Positions 57,152 to 64,000 of a stretch of DNA of 64,000 bases are shown one piece after another. Position numbers and translations under genes: made by a program. The notes under the pieces are model-generated. The model searched no databases and had not been told where the DNA came from. It saw only the letters and a program-made list of their open reading frames with translations. Every line of letters starts with the position of its first letter. Within the stretch, counting starts at the first letter, position 1. The DNA is from Psychrobacter urativorans (GTDB lineage: Bacteria > Pseudomonadota > Gammaproteobacteria > Pseudomonadales > Moraxellaceae): the NCBI RefSeq assembly GCF_904846695.1, contig NZ_CAJHBR010000017.1, forward strand, positions 18,234-82,233, given 5' to 3'.

Positions 57152-57478
57152 TTTGTAAGCTTTCTGAAACGTTTGCAATTAACCGCTGATAGATATTGAG
57201 CTGCACCCTATATCATAGGAACGCTAAGCACTATACTGCATGATTTCCTGGCATAATTTGTAGTTACAAAAACTTGTTAAAGCTTAGCTTAGTAGACAGT
57301 TAAGAGTAATAGACAGCTATAGATTAGGAGTTACCTTATCGAGTGTAAGTTTAGTAAAAACCACCTATCAACCCTTGCAACAGCCAGTAAAACACCCATA
57401 TATTAGGCAGCTAGCAATTATTGAATGTTGCAATCAGTTTGTTGGTTACCGTTAACTAAAAACAGTAAGGAATACGTT

Positions 57479-57904
57479 ATGCAAGACAATCAACTTAGCA
57501 AAGAAGAAATCACCCAATTGACAGAAGCTGATTGGAAACAGCGCTTGAGTGCTGAAGAGTATCATGTGATGCGTGAGAAGGGCACAGAGCGTCCATTTAC
57601 TGGCGTTTATAACGATACTGAGGACGAAGGTGTCTATCGCTGTAAGGGTTGTGGCGCTAACTTGTTCGATTCAACTAGCAAGTTTGATGCAGGTTGTGGC
57701 TGGCCAAGCTTTGACCAAGGTATCGACAATGCTGCTATTGATGAGCATGTCGATGATTCATTAGGTATGCGCCGTACAGAGGTCACTTGTAGTAATTGTG
57801 GAGCCCACTTAGGACATGTATTCCCTGATGGTCCACGTGAGACTACTGGTATGCGCTATTGCATCAATTCAGCCTCTATAGACTTGGATAAAGCTGAAGA
57901 CTAA
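57479..57904 (+). CDS. msrB: Peptide methionine-R-sulfoxide reductase MsrB
   Basis: A 141-aa zinc-containing reductase repairing Met-R-O. Two CxxC zinc pairs (CKGCGANLF and CSNCGAHLG), [28 protein letters not shown] and the catalytic cysteine in RYCINSASI are present. The ATG at 57479 is the start (AAGGA at 57467-57471, spacing 7); the open frame back to 57425 has no ribosome site. Followed by a terminator (57964) and gpx; with gpx and the nearby aminotransferase it suggests redox stress clustering, although expression is probably separate. Confidence 0.96.
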   Translation: MQDNQLSKEEITQLTEADWKQRLSAEEYHVMREKGTERPFTGVYNDTEDEGVYRCKGCGANLFDSTSKFDAGCGWPSFDQGIDNAAIDEHVDDSLGMRRTEVTCSNCGAHLGHVFPDGPRETTGMRYCINSASIDLDKAED

Positions 57905-57963
57905 TTAGCTTACATTCCTAGCTAGTGATTGCTAGTGCTTTAACATCTAGTGTTTTAATATAT

Positions 57964-57998
57964 AGTAAGGAAGCTTGTAATGATTTCCTTACTTTTTT
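57964..57998 (+). terminator. Terminator after msrB
   Basis: AGTAAGGAA / TTCCTTACT stem with an 11-12 nt loop, then TTTTTT. Confidence 0.85.
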
Positions 57999-58073
57999 AT
58001 TGATCATTAGCTCTAACGTTTAAACATCTTTAAATATAGCAATCATAAGCAATAATTAAACTAAGGAAGAGTA

Positions 58074-58562
58074 ATGAGTAATATCTATGATTTTACCGCT
58101 GAACGTATGGATGGCACAGCGCAACCTTTCGCTGATTACCAAGGACAAGTACTGCTGGTAGTTAACACCGCTAGCAAATGTGGTTTTACTCCGCAATTTG
58201 AAGGCCTAGAGGCACTTAATGAGCAGTATAAAGACCAAGGTCTAACGGTTATTGGTTTTCCTTGTAACCAATTCGGTAGCCAAGATCCAGGCAGTAATGA
58301 TGAGATTGGTGCTTTTTGTCAAAAGAACTATGGCGTAAGCTTTCCTATGATGGCCAAAGTCGATGTCAATGGTGAAGACGCTCATCCTATCTTTAATTGG
58401 CTAAAGGAACAAAAAGGCGGTCTATTAACCGATGGTATCAAATGGAACTTTACTAAGTTTCTGATTGGCCGTGATGGACAAGTTATTGATCGCTATGCAT
58501 CAGTGACTAAGCCTGAAGCTATCAAAGCAGATATTGAAAAGGCATTGGCAGTTAGTAAATAG
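58074..58562 (+). CDS. Glutathione peroxidase family protein
   Basis: A 162-aa BtuE/Gpx-type thiol peroxidase. NTASKCGFTPQF has the peroxidatic C36. FPCNQFGSQDPGS (Gln of the triad) contains the C-x-x-Q motif with a second Cys likely acting as resolving residue, and the WNFTKFLIGRDG Trp-Asn pair completes the tetrad. Probably uses thioredoxin more than glutathione, as other bacterial Cys-type enzymes do; this is inference. AAGGAAGAG is the ribosome site. Confidence 0.95.
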   Translation: MSNIYDFTAERMDGTAQPFADYQGQVLLVVNTASKCGFTPQFEGLEALNEQYKDQGLTVIGFPCNQFGSQDPGSNDEIGAFCQKNYGVSFPMMAKVDVNGEDAHPIFNWLKEQKGGLLTDGIKWNFTKFLIGRDGQVIDRYASVTKPEAIKADIEKALAVSK

Positions 58563-58697
58563 CAACTAGATACTATTGGCGAGTAAATAAACAATTAATG
58601 CACTGTTTTAGCAAAGATATAAAGTCAATAAAAACAACTGCTTGCTGTTATTATTGGCTAGCAGTTAAAAAATAAGCCATAAATTGCTAAATAATAT

Positions 58698-58725
58698 TTG
58701 ACAGGGCATAGGATTTGTATATAAT
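58698..58725 (+). promoter_or_regulatory. Consensus sigma70 promoter of the tRNA unit
   Basis: TTGACA, 16-bp spacer, TATAAT: both hexamers perfect. Start near 58732, that is 227 nt before tRNA-Val. Confidence 0.88.
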
Positions 58726-58737
58726 ACACACCCACAG

Positions 58738-58774
58738 CAAGGGGCTTTAATTAGTTACAAGGGGCTTTAATTAG
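58738..58774 (+). repeat. Two-copy 17-bp direct repeat in the tRNA leader
   Basis: CAAGGGGCTTTAATTAG at 58738-58754 and 58758-58774 (period 20 bp), starting a few bases after the inferred transcription start. Confidence 0.85.
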
Positions 58775-58958
58775 CTGTTGGAGGTTTTGAGAGGTTAGAG
58801 GGTGACAACTTTAGCTATTAGAACTTCTAAGAGATCCTTATTACAGGATTTCGAATAGAGTGGAAAAAGCAGCAATGTTTTGGAAATTCTAGAAAATCCT
58901 ATTTAAAGGATTTTCCTTGCGAACCTAAAATTGCGATGCAATTTTTTAACGGTTCTCA

Positions 58959-59034
58959 GGGTGATTAGCTCAGTTGGTAGAGCGTCTGCCTTACACGCAG
59001 AATGTCGGCGGTTCGAATCCGTCATCACCCACCA
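58959..59034 (+). tRNA. tRNA-Val (anticodon TAC)
   Basis: 76 nt including encoded CCA. Acceptor stem GGGTGAT / ATCACCC, D arm AGCTCAGTTGGTAGAGC, anticodon loop CTTACAC (TAC, reads GTA/GTG), T arm GGCGGTTCGAATCCGTC. It is preceded by a hairpin-rich leader and followed 64 bp later by tRNA-Asp. Confidence 0.97.
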
Positions 59035-59098
59035 CTATTTAGTATAGTGTTACTCTTAAGTAGTACACTGAGTGGTTAAATAAACTAAAACGACCTTA

Positions 59099-59175
59099 GC
59101 AGCGGTAGTTCAGTTGGTTAGAATACCGGCCTGTCACGCCGGGGGTCGCGGGTTCGAGTCCCGTCCGCTGCGCCA
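59099..59175 (+). tRNA. tRNA-Asp (anticodon GTC)
   Basis: 77 nt including encoded CCA. Acceptor stem GCAGCGG / CCGCTGC with discriminator G, anticodon loop CTGTCAC (GTC), T arm CGCGGGTTCGAGTCCCG. Same transcript as tRNA-Val; terminator at 59218. Confidence 0.97.
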
Positions 59176-59217
59176 TATTTAAAACTTAGTTAACTTTTTA
59201 AGTTTAAGCAAAGTTTC

Positions 59218-59250
59218 AACCTCAAGTATTCATTTACTTGGGGTTTTTTT
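59218..59250 (+). terminator. Terminator after tRNA-Asp
   Basis: AACCTCAAGTA / TACTTGGGGTT hairpin (one G-U) with seven T. Confidence 0.88.
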
Positions 59251-59388
59251 GTGTCTGCATTTTTCTTAAAAGTAGGTCAGCATAAATAAATAGATAGATG
59301 GGTCTGCTTACCAAAATACACTAAACAATTGTATGGAGATGATACTAGAATGGCATCATCTTAACTCTACATTATTAGTGAAGCAGAT

Positions 59389-60780
59389 ATGAAGAATAAC
59401 CAGTATTGTTATCTTAAAAAAGCACATGGTAACCGTATCATAAGTGCATTGGCTATCAGCAGCCTATTATTAGTGGTCAGTGGTTGTGACACCACTACGA
59501 AAGAATCTAAACCTACTGACAGCGTAGCCAATACCACATCAAATTCAGATAAATCATCCTTACCAGTTAAAGCTAAAAGCAACGCTGACGCTCGAGCAGA
59601 TAGTCCGGTTGATTTTATTGCTGCTGATGATGACGCTTCTACTTCAGACGGCATCGAAAAAGTCATTACTGCCAACAATCAATTTGCCGTTGCTATGTAT
59701 CAGCAGATAAATGGTCAACCTGACCAAGCAGATAAAAACGTATTTTTCTCGCCCTATAGCCTATCTACGGCGATGGCAATGCTGTATGCCGCAGCGGAAG
59801 GGGAAACAAAAGCGCAAATTCAGAAGACCTTTTACTACCCCTCAATGGATATTCTCAACCCCAATAGCGGCGCGCTCTATAATCAATTTAACAAACCCAA
59901 TCCTGATTATAAGCTCGCCACACTCAATGACTTATGGATGCAGCAAGGGTTAACGCCCACTAAATCCTATGTCGATGCCGTACAACGTTACTATGGCGGT
60001 CAAGTGACCACCCTTGATTTTGAAGGTAATCCTAATCCTTCGCGGCTTATCATTAATAAAAAAATTGCTCAGCATACTAACCAATTGATTCCTGAGTTAC
60101 TACCCGAGGGCAGTATCAAGCCCATCACGGTTGCCGTATTGACCAATGCGGTTTATTTTAAGGGCGATTGGGAGATGCCTTTCGAGGTTCAGAGCACCAG
60201 TGAGCAGCCTTTTTATAACCATGTGAGTACAAGTTCTAATGTAAAAATGATGCAACTACAGGAAGATTTTGGTTATAGCGAGGATAAGCAAGTGCAGATC
60301 GTGCAATTGCCTTACAAGGGTGAGGGTTTATCCATGCTAGTGGTATTGCCAAAATCAAAAGACAAAGCAGCCATGCAGCAGCTGGTGCGTGATTTGAGCG
60401 CTGATAAGATTACACAATGGAATAAAGACTTAGTCACTCAAGAAGTGAACCTTTACTTGCCAAAGTTCAGGCTTGAAGAAAGCTATAAGATGAAAGACCT
60501 ACTCACGGATATGGGTATGCCAAAAGCCTTTCAAAAAGGGGCTGATTTTAACTTATTTGAAGATGGCACGCCGACAAAGATTGACAATGTTTATCATCAA
60601 GCGGTAGTTATTGTGGATGAAAAAGGCACCGAAGCGGCAGCAGCGACAGGCATTGTGGCTGTAGCAGTTTCTGCACCTGCTCCCCCAGTTATTTTCAAAG
60701 CTGATCATCCGTTTATTTTTATGATTAAAGATAACAAAACCGATGCGATATTATTTCTGGGTCAGGTTAATAAGGCTTAA
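59389..60780 (+). CDS. Serpin lipoprotein, copy 1
   Basis: A 463-aa serine protease inhibitor. Signal peptide with lipobox VSGC (C33), polar linker to about residue 90, then the serpin core: NVFFSPYSLSTAMAMLYAAA, TLNDLWMQQGL, TNAVYFKGDWEMPF, LPYKGEGLSMLVVLP, LYLPKFRLEESYKM, VYHQAVVIVDEKGTEAAAA and HPFIFMIKDNKTDAILFLGQ. The reactive loop starts at E411 (P17). By spacing P1 is V427 with P1' S428, which suits elastase-like proteases. The hinge (TEAAAAT) is full-inhibitory type. Surface-tethered inhibition of host or own proteases is inferred. Followed by the DUF4825 lipoprotein gene (48 bp). Confidence 0.93.
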   Translation: MKNNQYCYLKKAHGNRIISALAISSLLLVVSGCDTTTKESKPTDSVANTTSNSDKSSLPVKAKSNADARADSPVDFIAADDDASTSDGIEKVITANNQFAVAMYQQINGQPDQADKNVFFSPYSLSTAMAMLYAAAEGETKAQIQKTFYYPSMDILNPNSGALYNQFNKPNPDYKLATLNDLWMQQGLTPTKSYVDAVQRYYGGQVTTLDFEGNPNPSRLIINKKIAQHTNQLIPELLPEGSIKPITVAVLTNAVYFKGDWEMPFEVQSTSEQPFYNHVSTSSNVKMMQLQEDFGYSEDKQVQIVQLPYKGEGLSMLVVLPKSKDKAAMQQLVRDLSADKITQWNKDLVTQEVNLYLPKFRLEESYKMKDLLTDMGMPKAFQKGADFNLFEDGTPTKIDNVYHQAVVIVDEKGTEAAAATGIVAVAVSAPAPPVIFKADHPFIFMIKDNKTDAILFLGQVNKA

Positions 60781-60828
60781 GTTAGCGAATGATGACACTA
60801 AGACGTAAATAACTATTGACGAGATATT

Positions 60829-61299
60829 ATGAACAGAATGCTTAAATTATTATCGTGTTCACTGTTAGTGATCTTAGCTGCCAGTGGATGTGATACGAAG
60901 ACCACTGAAGAAGATGTGTTTCAATACAAGAATGCCTATGTTGGTGATAATAGTGCAGTCATCAATATTGTAAATCGCTCTATGCAATCAGATAACTTCA
61001 GAGGGCTCGAGCTTAAAACCAAAGAGATGCCCTATGGGATCATCTTAAATTATGACGGGTCAGAGTCAGAAAACAATGATAAAAGAACTGTAATATATAA
61101 TGCCACTTACTTATTTGCGTTGATTCAAAATGCAGAGTGGATAACATTTAATTTCGATAATCAACAATACAAGATAACAAAGGACGCTCTAATAGAGTGG
61201 TACGGGGAAGATTTCAGCACATTACAAAGTGAAGAGGAGCTAAAAACGTTAATACAAAAGAGATGGGATGATGAATACAAAGTAAATCAGTTATTTTAA
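60829..61299 (+). CDS. DUF4825 domain lipoprotein
   Basis: A 156-aa predicted lipoprotein: signal with lipobox AASGC (C21), then a compact domain. The block FQYKNAYVGDNSAVINIVNR (about 31-50) matches the start of DUF4825, also found attached to BlaR/M56-type and stress proteins. Function unknown. It sits between two serpin genes (48 bp after the first, 89 bp before the second), which suggests a shared transcript. Confidence 0.75.
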   Translation: MNRMLKLLSCSLLVILAASGCDTKTTEEDVFQYKNAYVGDNSAVINIVNRSMQSDNFRGLELKTKEMPYGIILNYDGSESENNDKRTVIYNATYLFALIQNAEWITFNFDNQQYKITKDALIEWYGEDFSTLQSEEELKTLIQKRWDDEYKVNQLF

Positions 61300-61388
61300 A
61301 ACCGTCAATTATATATATCTTTGCGGATTCCTATACAGCAGCCGAAATAGAGCCATTCTTTTAATTATAATTTATTGTTGAGCCTGAT

Positions 61389-62735
61389 ATGCAAAATGAC
61401 CCACTTCGCTATTTTAAATATCCAGCCCATAATCGTATTATCAGCGCCTTAGCTATTACTAGCTTAGTGTTGGGTGTCAGTGGCTGTGACAATACTATAA
61501 GAAATAATAGAGCGGGTGCTGTAACAGATACCATTCCTCATAATCAGTCAACTATTAACCCTCAAGCGCCTCCTATTGAGGGAAAGGCTTTGATCTCGAC
61601 ACCAGAGGGTATAGCTGAAGTCATCACTGCCAATAACCAATTCGCCATTGACATGTATCAGCAGATAAATGGGCAGCCTGAGCAAGCAGATGACAACGTT
61701 TTTTTCTCACCGTATAGCTTGTCTACTGCGATGGCCATGCTATATGCCGCAGCCGAAGAGGAAACGAAAGCGCAAATTCAGAAGACTTTTCATTATCCAG
61801 TACCAACTATCCTCAACCCTAATAGTGCAGCGCTCTACAACCAATTCAATAAACTCAATCCCGACTACAAGCTGGTCACGGTCAATGACTTATGGATGCA
61901 ACAAGGGTTAACACCCACTAAATCTTACATAGACACCGTGCAACGTTATTACAGCGGCCAAGTGACCGCTGTTGATTTTGAAGGCAGTCCTGATCCTGCG
62001 CGTCAGATGATTAATAAAAGAATTGCTGAGAAAACCAATCAATTGATCCCTGCATTACTACCTAAGGGTAGCATTAAATCTGATACTGCCGTGGTGCTAA
62101 CCAATGCCATCTATTTTAAAGGCGATTGGACCCTGCCTTTTACCGCCGAAAGGACCAGTACCCAGCCTTTTTATAATGCTATCGGTAGAGCCTCTAGTGT
62201 CCAGATGATGCGGCAACAGTCTTATTTTGACTATTATGAGGACAAACATATACAGGTCGTGCAACTACCTTATAAAGGCGATGACCTATCTATGCTCGTA
62301 GTATTACCCAAACTCAATCATAAACTTGCTATGCAGCAATTAGCTAAGAGTTTAAGTGCAACTAAGATTAAGCAATGGCGTGCAGGCTTAGTAAGACAAG
62401 AGGTGAGCCTTCATCTGCCAAAGTTTAAGTTAGATGCGCGCTATCAGATGAAAACATTGCTCGCTGATATGGGTATGCCAAGAGCGTTTAATAATGGGGC
62501 TGAATTTAACTTATATGCTGATGGCCCACCGATAAAGCTCGATGAGGTTTATCATCAAGCAGTAGTCACCGTCGATGAAAAAGGCACAGAAGCGGCAGCA
62601 GCAGCGGGTGCTGTAGGTATGTACGTTGGTATGTCTTATCCTATTGAATTTAAAGCCGATCATCCATTTATGTTTATCATAAAAGATAACAAAACCGATG
62701 CGATATTATTCTTAGGGCAAGTGAATAAGCCTTAA
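61389..62735 (+). CDS. Serpin lipoprotein, copy 2
   Basis: A 448-aa paralogue of the first serpin (core about 70 percent identical by eye; DNA is similar too). Lipobox VSGC (C33); core landmarks NVFFSPYSLSTAMAMLYAAA, NDLWMQQGLTPTKSYI, TNAIYFKGDWTLPF, LPYKGDDLSMLVVLP, HLPKFKLDARYQMK. Reactive loop from E397 (P17): TEAAAAAGAVGMYVGMSYP; P1 is V413 by spacing, with G at P1', though M411 and Y412 are near. The loop is one residue shorter than in copy 1 and almost unrelated after the hinge, pointing to a different target. Confidence 0.92.
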   Translation: MQNDPLRYFKYPAHNRIISALAITSLVLGVSGCDNTIRNNRAGAVTDTIPHNQSTINPQAPPIEGKALISTPEGIAEVITANNQFAIDMYQQINGQPEQADDNVFFSPYSLSTAMAMLYAAAEEETKAQIQKTFHYPVPTILNPNSAALYNQFNKLNPDYKLVTVNDLWMQQGLTPTKSYIDTVQRYYSGQVTAVDFEGSPDPARQMINKRIAEKTNQLIPALLPKGSIKSDTAVVLTNAIYFKGDWTLPFTAERTSTQPFYNAIGRASSVQMMRQQSYFDYYEDKHIQVVQLPYKGDDLSMLVVLPKLNHKLAMQQLAKSLSATKIKQWRAGLVRQEVSLHLPKFKLDARYQMKTLLADMGMPRAFNNGAEFNLYADGPPIKLDEVYHQAVVTVDEKGTEAAAAAGAVGMYVGMSYPIEFKADHPFMFIIKDNKTDAILFLGQVNKP

Positions 62736-62788
62736 TTGAAGGCAATAGAAATAGATAGGGAGTTAAGTAGCTAACTATAAGGATAACC

Positions 62789-63073
62789 ATGTTTAAGTTT
62801 CTAAAACATAAAAGGGGTGATACCTGGGTTGATACGGCAATAATAACAGCGATACGTTTTATGATTGCAGGCTTTACCATGATATCAGGCTACTTATTAG
62901 CTTTTGCTGCCACCATGGGACCACCTATTGCACCCTATATTTGGAATGGCAATCTGGATTTCGGTATTAGAATAAGCATTATTATTATTGGCTTTGGTTT
63001 GTGTGCTGCGATATTGATTTGGTTTGTTTGGACATTATGTGCTGATATTTATCGATTTATTAGTCGCACCTAA
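62789..63073 (+). CDS. Small two-helix membrane protein
   Basis: A 94-aa protein with hydrophobic helices at about 20-48 (AIRFMIAGFTMISGYLLAFA) and 58-84 (ISIIIIGFGLCAAILIWFVW) and a basic N-terminus. Ribosome site AAGGA. No family recognised. It follows the second serpin by 53 bp on the same strand, so it may be part of the cluster. Confidence 0.55.
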   Translation: MFKFLKHKRGDTWVDTAIITAIRFMIAGFTMISGYLLAFAATMGPPIAPYIWNGNLDFGIRISIIIIGFGLCAAILIWFVWTLCADIYRFISRT

Positions 63074-63113
63074 TAAACTTCAGGTGACTGATTTTTGAAA
63101 AAAGGATTATAAA

Positions 63114-63752
63114 ATGCGTTTTTTATATCGCCTGCCTATTTTAATCATACTATTTTTGTCCATGCAAACGGTATGGGCTTGTATGCCGCATTCACCAAAC
63201 GATGTATTTATTGCTCGTCTGCAATCATCGCAGCCCACATTAATGGATAATCAGCAAAAAGGCTTCGACTTGCAATTTAGTAATCCACGCTTTGTCTTTC
63301 GTACCCTTAGAATGTGGTTTTTTTACTCTAAGCCTGAGCAATGGCAAACTCATTCTGACTTCAAAAGTATTCAGCCCAATGACTTAATTATTGGTTTGGC
63401 TTATAACCAAGATGGCGGGAAACCAGCAGACTATACGGTAGTATCACTGGCAACATTAGACTGTAAAGACGATAAATTAATAATTGGCAAACCTTTAGTG
63501 TCTTTTTTAGCATGGAACCGAGAAAACGGCAGTTGTCGCCATGATAGCCACGATGGTATCGGCATATTAGATGGATTTATAGGAGAGGATCAGGAATATT
63601 ATTTACAGCAGCTGCAAGCCAAATATCCTACCTGCAATAAGCTGAACGCGACGTTCCCTAGCAACGCCAATAAAAGTGTGTCCGAACAAGAAAACCATCC
63701 TCAAACATCATTTTGGGAAAAGATTAAGTTATGGTTTGGGCAGTGGATATAA
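63114..63752 (+). CDS. Secreted hypothetical protein
   Basis: A 212-aa protein with a signal peptide (residues 1-22, ending TVWA-C). C23 is at the cleavage site but the context is poor for a lipobox. The mature part has a few cysteines (C23, C126, C146, C183 or so, in LDCKDDKL, NGSCRHDSHDG and YPTCNKL). There is no recognised domain. It follows the small membrane gene by 40 bp; AAAGGA ribosome site. Confidence 0.6.
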   Translation: MRFLYRLPILIILFLSMQTVWACMPHSPNDVFIARLQSSQPTLMDNQQKGFDLQFSNPRFVFRTLRMWFFYSKPEQWQTHSDFKSIQPNDLIIGLAYNQDGGKPADYTVVSLATLDCKDDKLIIGKPLVSFLAWNRENGSCRHDSHDGIGILDGFIGEDQEYYLQQLQAKYPTCNKLNATFPSNANKSVSEQENHPQTSFWEKIKLWFGQWI

Positions 63753-63802
63753 CGCCTCCATACTTAACGAGAGACTATGGAAATATAAAATAAGGAGTTG
63801 CA

Positions 63803-63931
63803 ATGAATGCTTTATATAAAGTAACAGGCTTAATGATATTTGGGTTAAGTTTGATGTCTTGTGATGCGCTATATATAGTCACTGCACTACAAAAGAGTTA
63901 TGTTTTGGATGAATATCATAAAACAATTTAG
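63803..63931 (+). CDS. Very small lipoprotein, possibly truncated
   Basis: A 42-aa frame with a good ribosome site (AAGGAG 6 nt upstream), signal-like helix and lipobox LMSC (about C20), then DALYIVTALQ and a short charged end. Its last 50 bases overlap, on the other strand, the transposase frame. The short length suggests that its 3' part was cut off by the insertion sequence. Function unknown. Confidence 0.5.
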   Translation: MNALYKVTGLMIFGLSLMSCDALYIVTALQKSYVLDEYHKTI

Positions 63932-64000
63932 ATAAGTCATTTTCCATCCAACCTTGGCGTAAAAACTTCACTTGAGCCCACTTCTTCTCGATGGGATTTA
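63879..64000 (-). mobile_element. IS630-type transposase, C-terminal end (partial)
   Basis: A minus-strand frame running off the window reads LNPIEKKWAQVKFLRQGWMENDLSKLF, split at 20 for display: LNPIEKKWAQVK then FLRQGWMENDLSKLF. LNPIEK(K)W is the DDE-superfamily C-terminal signature of IS630 transposases, with the last catalytic acidic residue. Beyond LSKLF it reads YDIHPKHNSFVVQ to a stop at 63879, sequence not typical of IS630, so the frame may have run past the element end into host DNA (inside the small lipoprotein gene). Confidence 0.75.

Larger units (their letters stand above)
56817..57478. other. Divergent intergenic region, XRE-AlaA / msrB
   Basis: 662 bp without a gene. It carries two matching 17-bp dyads (57080 and 57135), with TTGCAA-type half sites elsewhere (such as around 57171 and 56888). 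Promoters for both genes must lie here. Confidence 0.6.
58563..58958. other. Promoter and long leader of the tRNA-Val/Asp unit
   Basis: 396 bp without a protein gene. It contains a consensus promoter (58698), a two-copy direct repeat (58738) and hairpins at 58892-58915 (perfect 9-bp stem) and 58921-58955 (GAACC/GGTTC outer stem with AAAATTGC/GCAATTTT inner stem) just before tRNA-Val. A small RNA could be encoded here; none is recognised. Confidence 0.6.

Noticed and set aside
57425..57478. 18-residue N-terminal extension of MsrB
   Set aside because: No ribosome site; the family-length start at 57479 has AAGGA at the right distance.

Overview
The window is a chromosomal segment of a gammaproteobacterium of the Moraxellaceae, most probably Psychrobacter. 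The grounds are moderate-AT, housekeeping-rich DNA, a PilS/PilR pair, the gene pairs rhodanese-grxC-secB, rsgA/orn and ubiE-ubiJ-ubiB arranged as in other gammaproteobacteria, and Moraxellaceae-like protein sequences. This is recognition by eye, not a database search.

Layout. 1-2.1 kb: start of mrdA (PBP2, minus) and a divergent DUF445 membrane protein. 2.5-7.1 kb: ccmFGHI, the haem-ligation half of cytochrome c maturation. 7.4-11.9 kb: adk, then secB/grxC/rhodanese and rsgA on minus, and orn. 12.1-15.8 kb: a cyanate module, cynR divergent from cynT (carbonic anhydrase), cynS (cyanase) and a CynX-like MFS transporter. 15.8-24.5 kb: lpxH, ppiB, glnS, a TerD-family two-domain protein, 1-Cys peroxiredoxin, GST, META/DUF4377 lipoprotein and ruvC. 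24.7-31.4 kb: fxsA, a 6S RNA gene not visible as an ORF, gpmI, ctpA and pilR. 31.6-43.2 kb: pilS, gacA-like regulator, pbpG, thiE, a DksA/TraR protein, pgk, DUF2058, an Ala-rich lipoprotein, fba, ruvA and ruvB. 43.5-50.6 kb (minus): FAD-linked dehydrogenase, ubiB, ubiJ, ubiE and two tandem paralogues of a helical family. 51-57 kb: polyphosphate:AMP phosphotransferase, a PiT phosphate transporter, and an AlaA-type aminotransferase fused to an XRE DNA-binding domain. 57.5-59.2 kb: msrB, gpx, tRNA-Val and tRNA-Asp. 59.4-64 kb: an accessory tail with two lipoprotein serpins flanking a DUF4825 lipoprotein, small membrane or secreted proteins, and the end of an IS630-type transposase.

How the genes work together. 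ccmFGHI attach haem to apocytochromes. The cyn genes take up and detoxify cyanate, with carbonic anhydrase recycling bicarbonate. ubiE/J/B serve ubiquinone synthesis. pap and pit link polyphosphate and phosphate handling. ruvC (24 kb) and ruvA/ruvB (41-43 kb) are dispersed, and a terminator-like hairpin separates ruvA from ruvB. gpmI, pgk and fba are scattered glycolytic genes.

The points most worth following are: (1) the XRE-AlaA fusion, with two 17-bp palindromes upstream and a possible internal start; (2) the serpin-DUF4825-serpin cluster beside tRNA genes and an IS; (3) tandem repeats whose periods are multiples of 7 bp, near cynS, pap, ctpA, adk and the META-lipoprotein gene; (4) a hairpin-rich 227-nt leader behind a consensus promoter upstream of the tRNAs; (5) a decayed WG-repeat fragment between ubiJ and ubiB.
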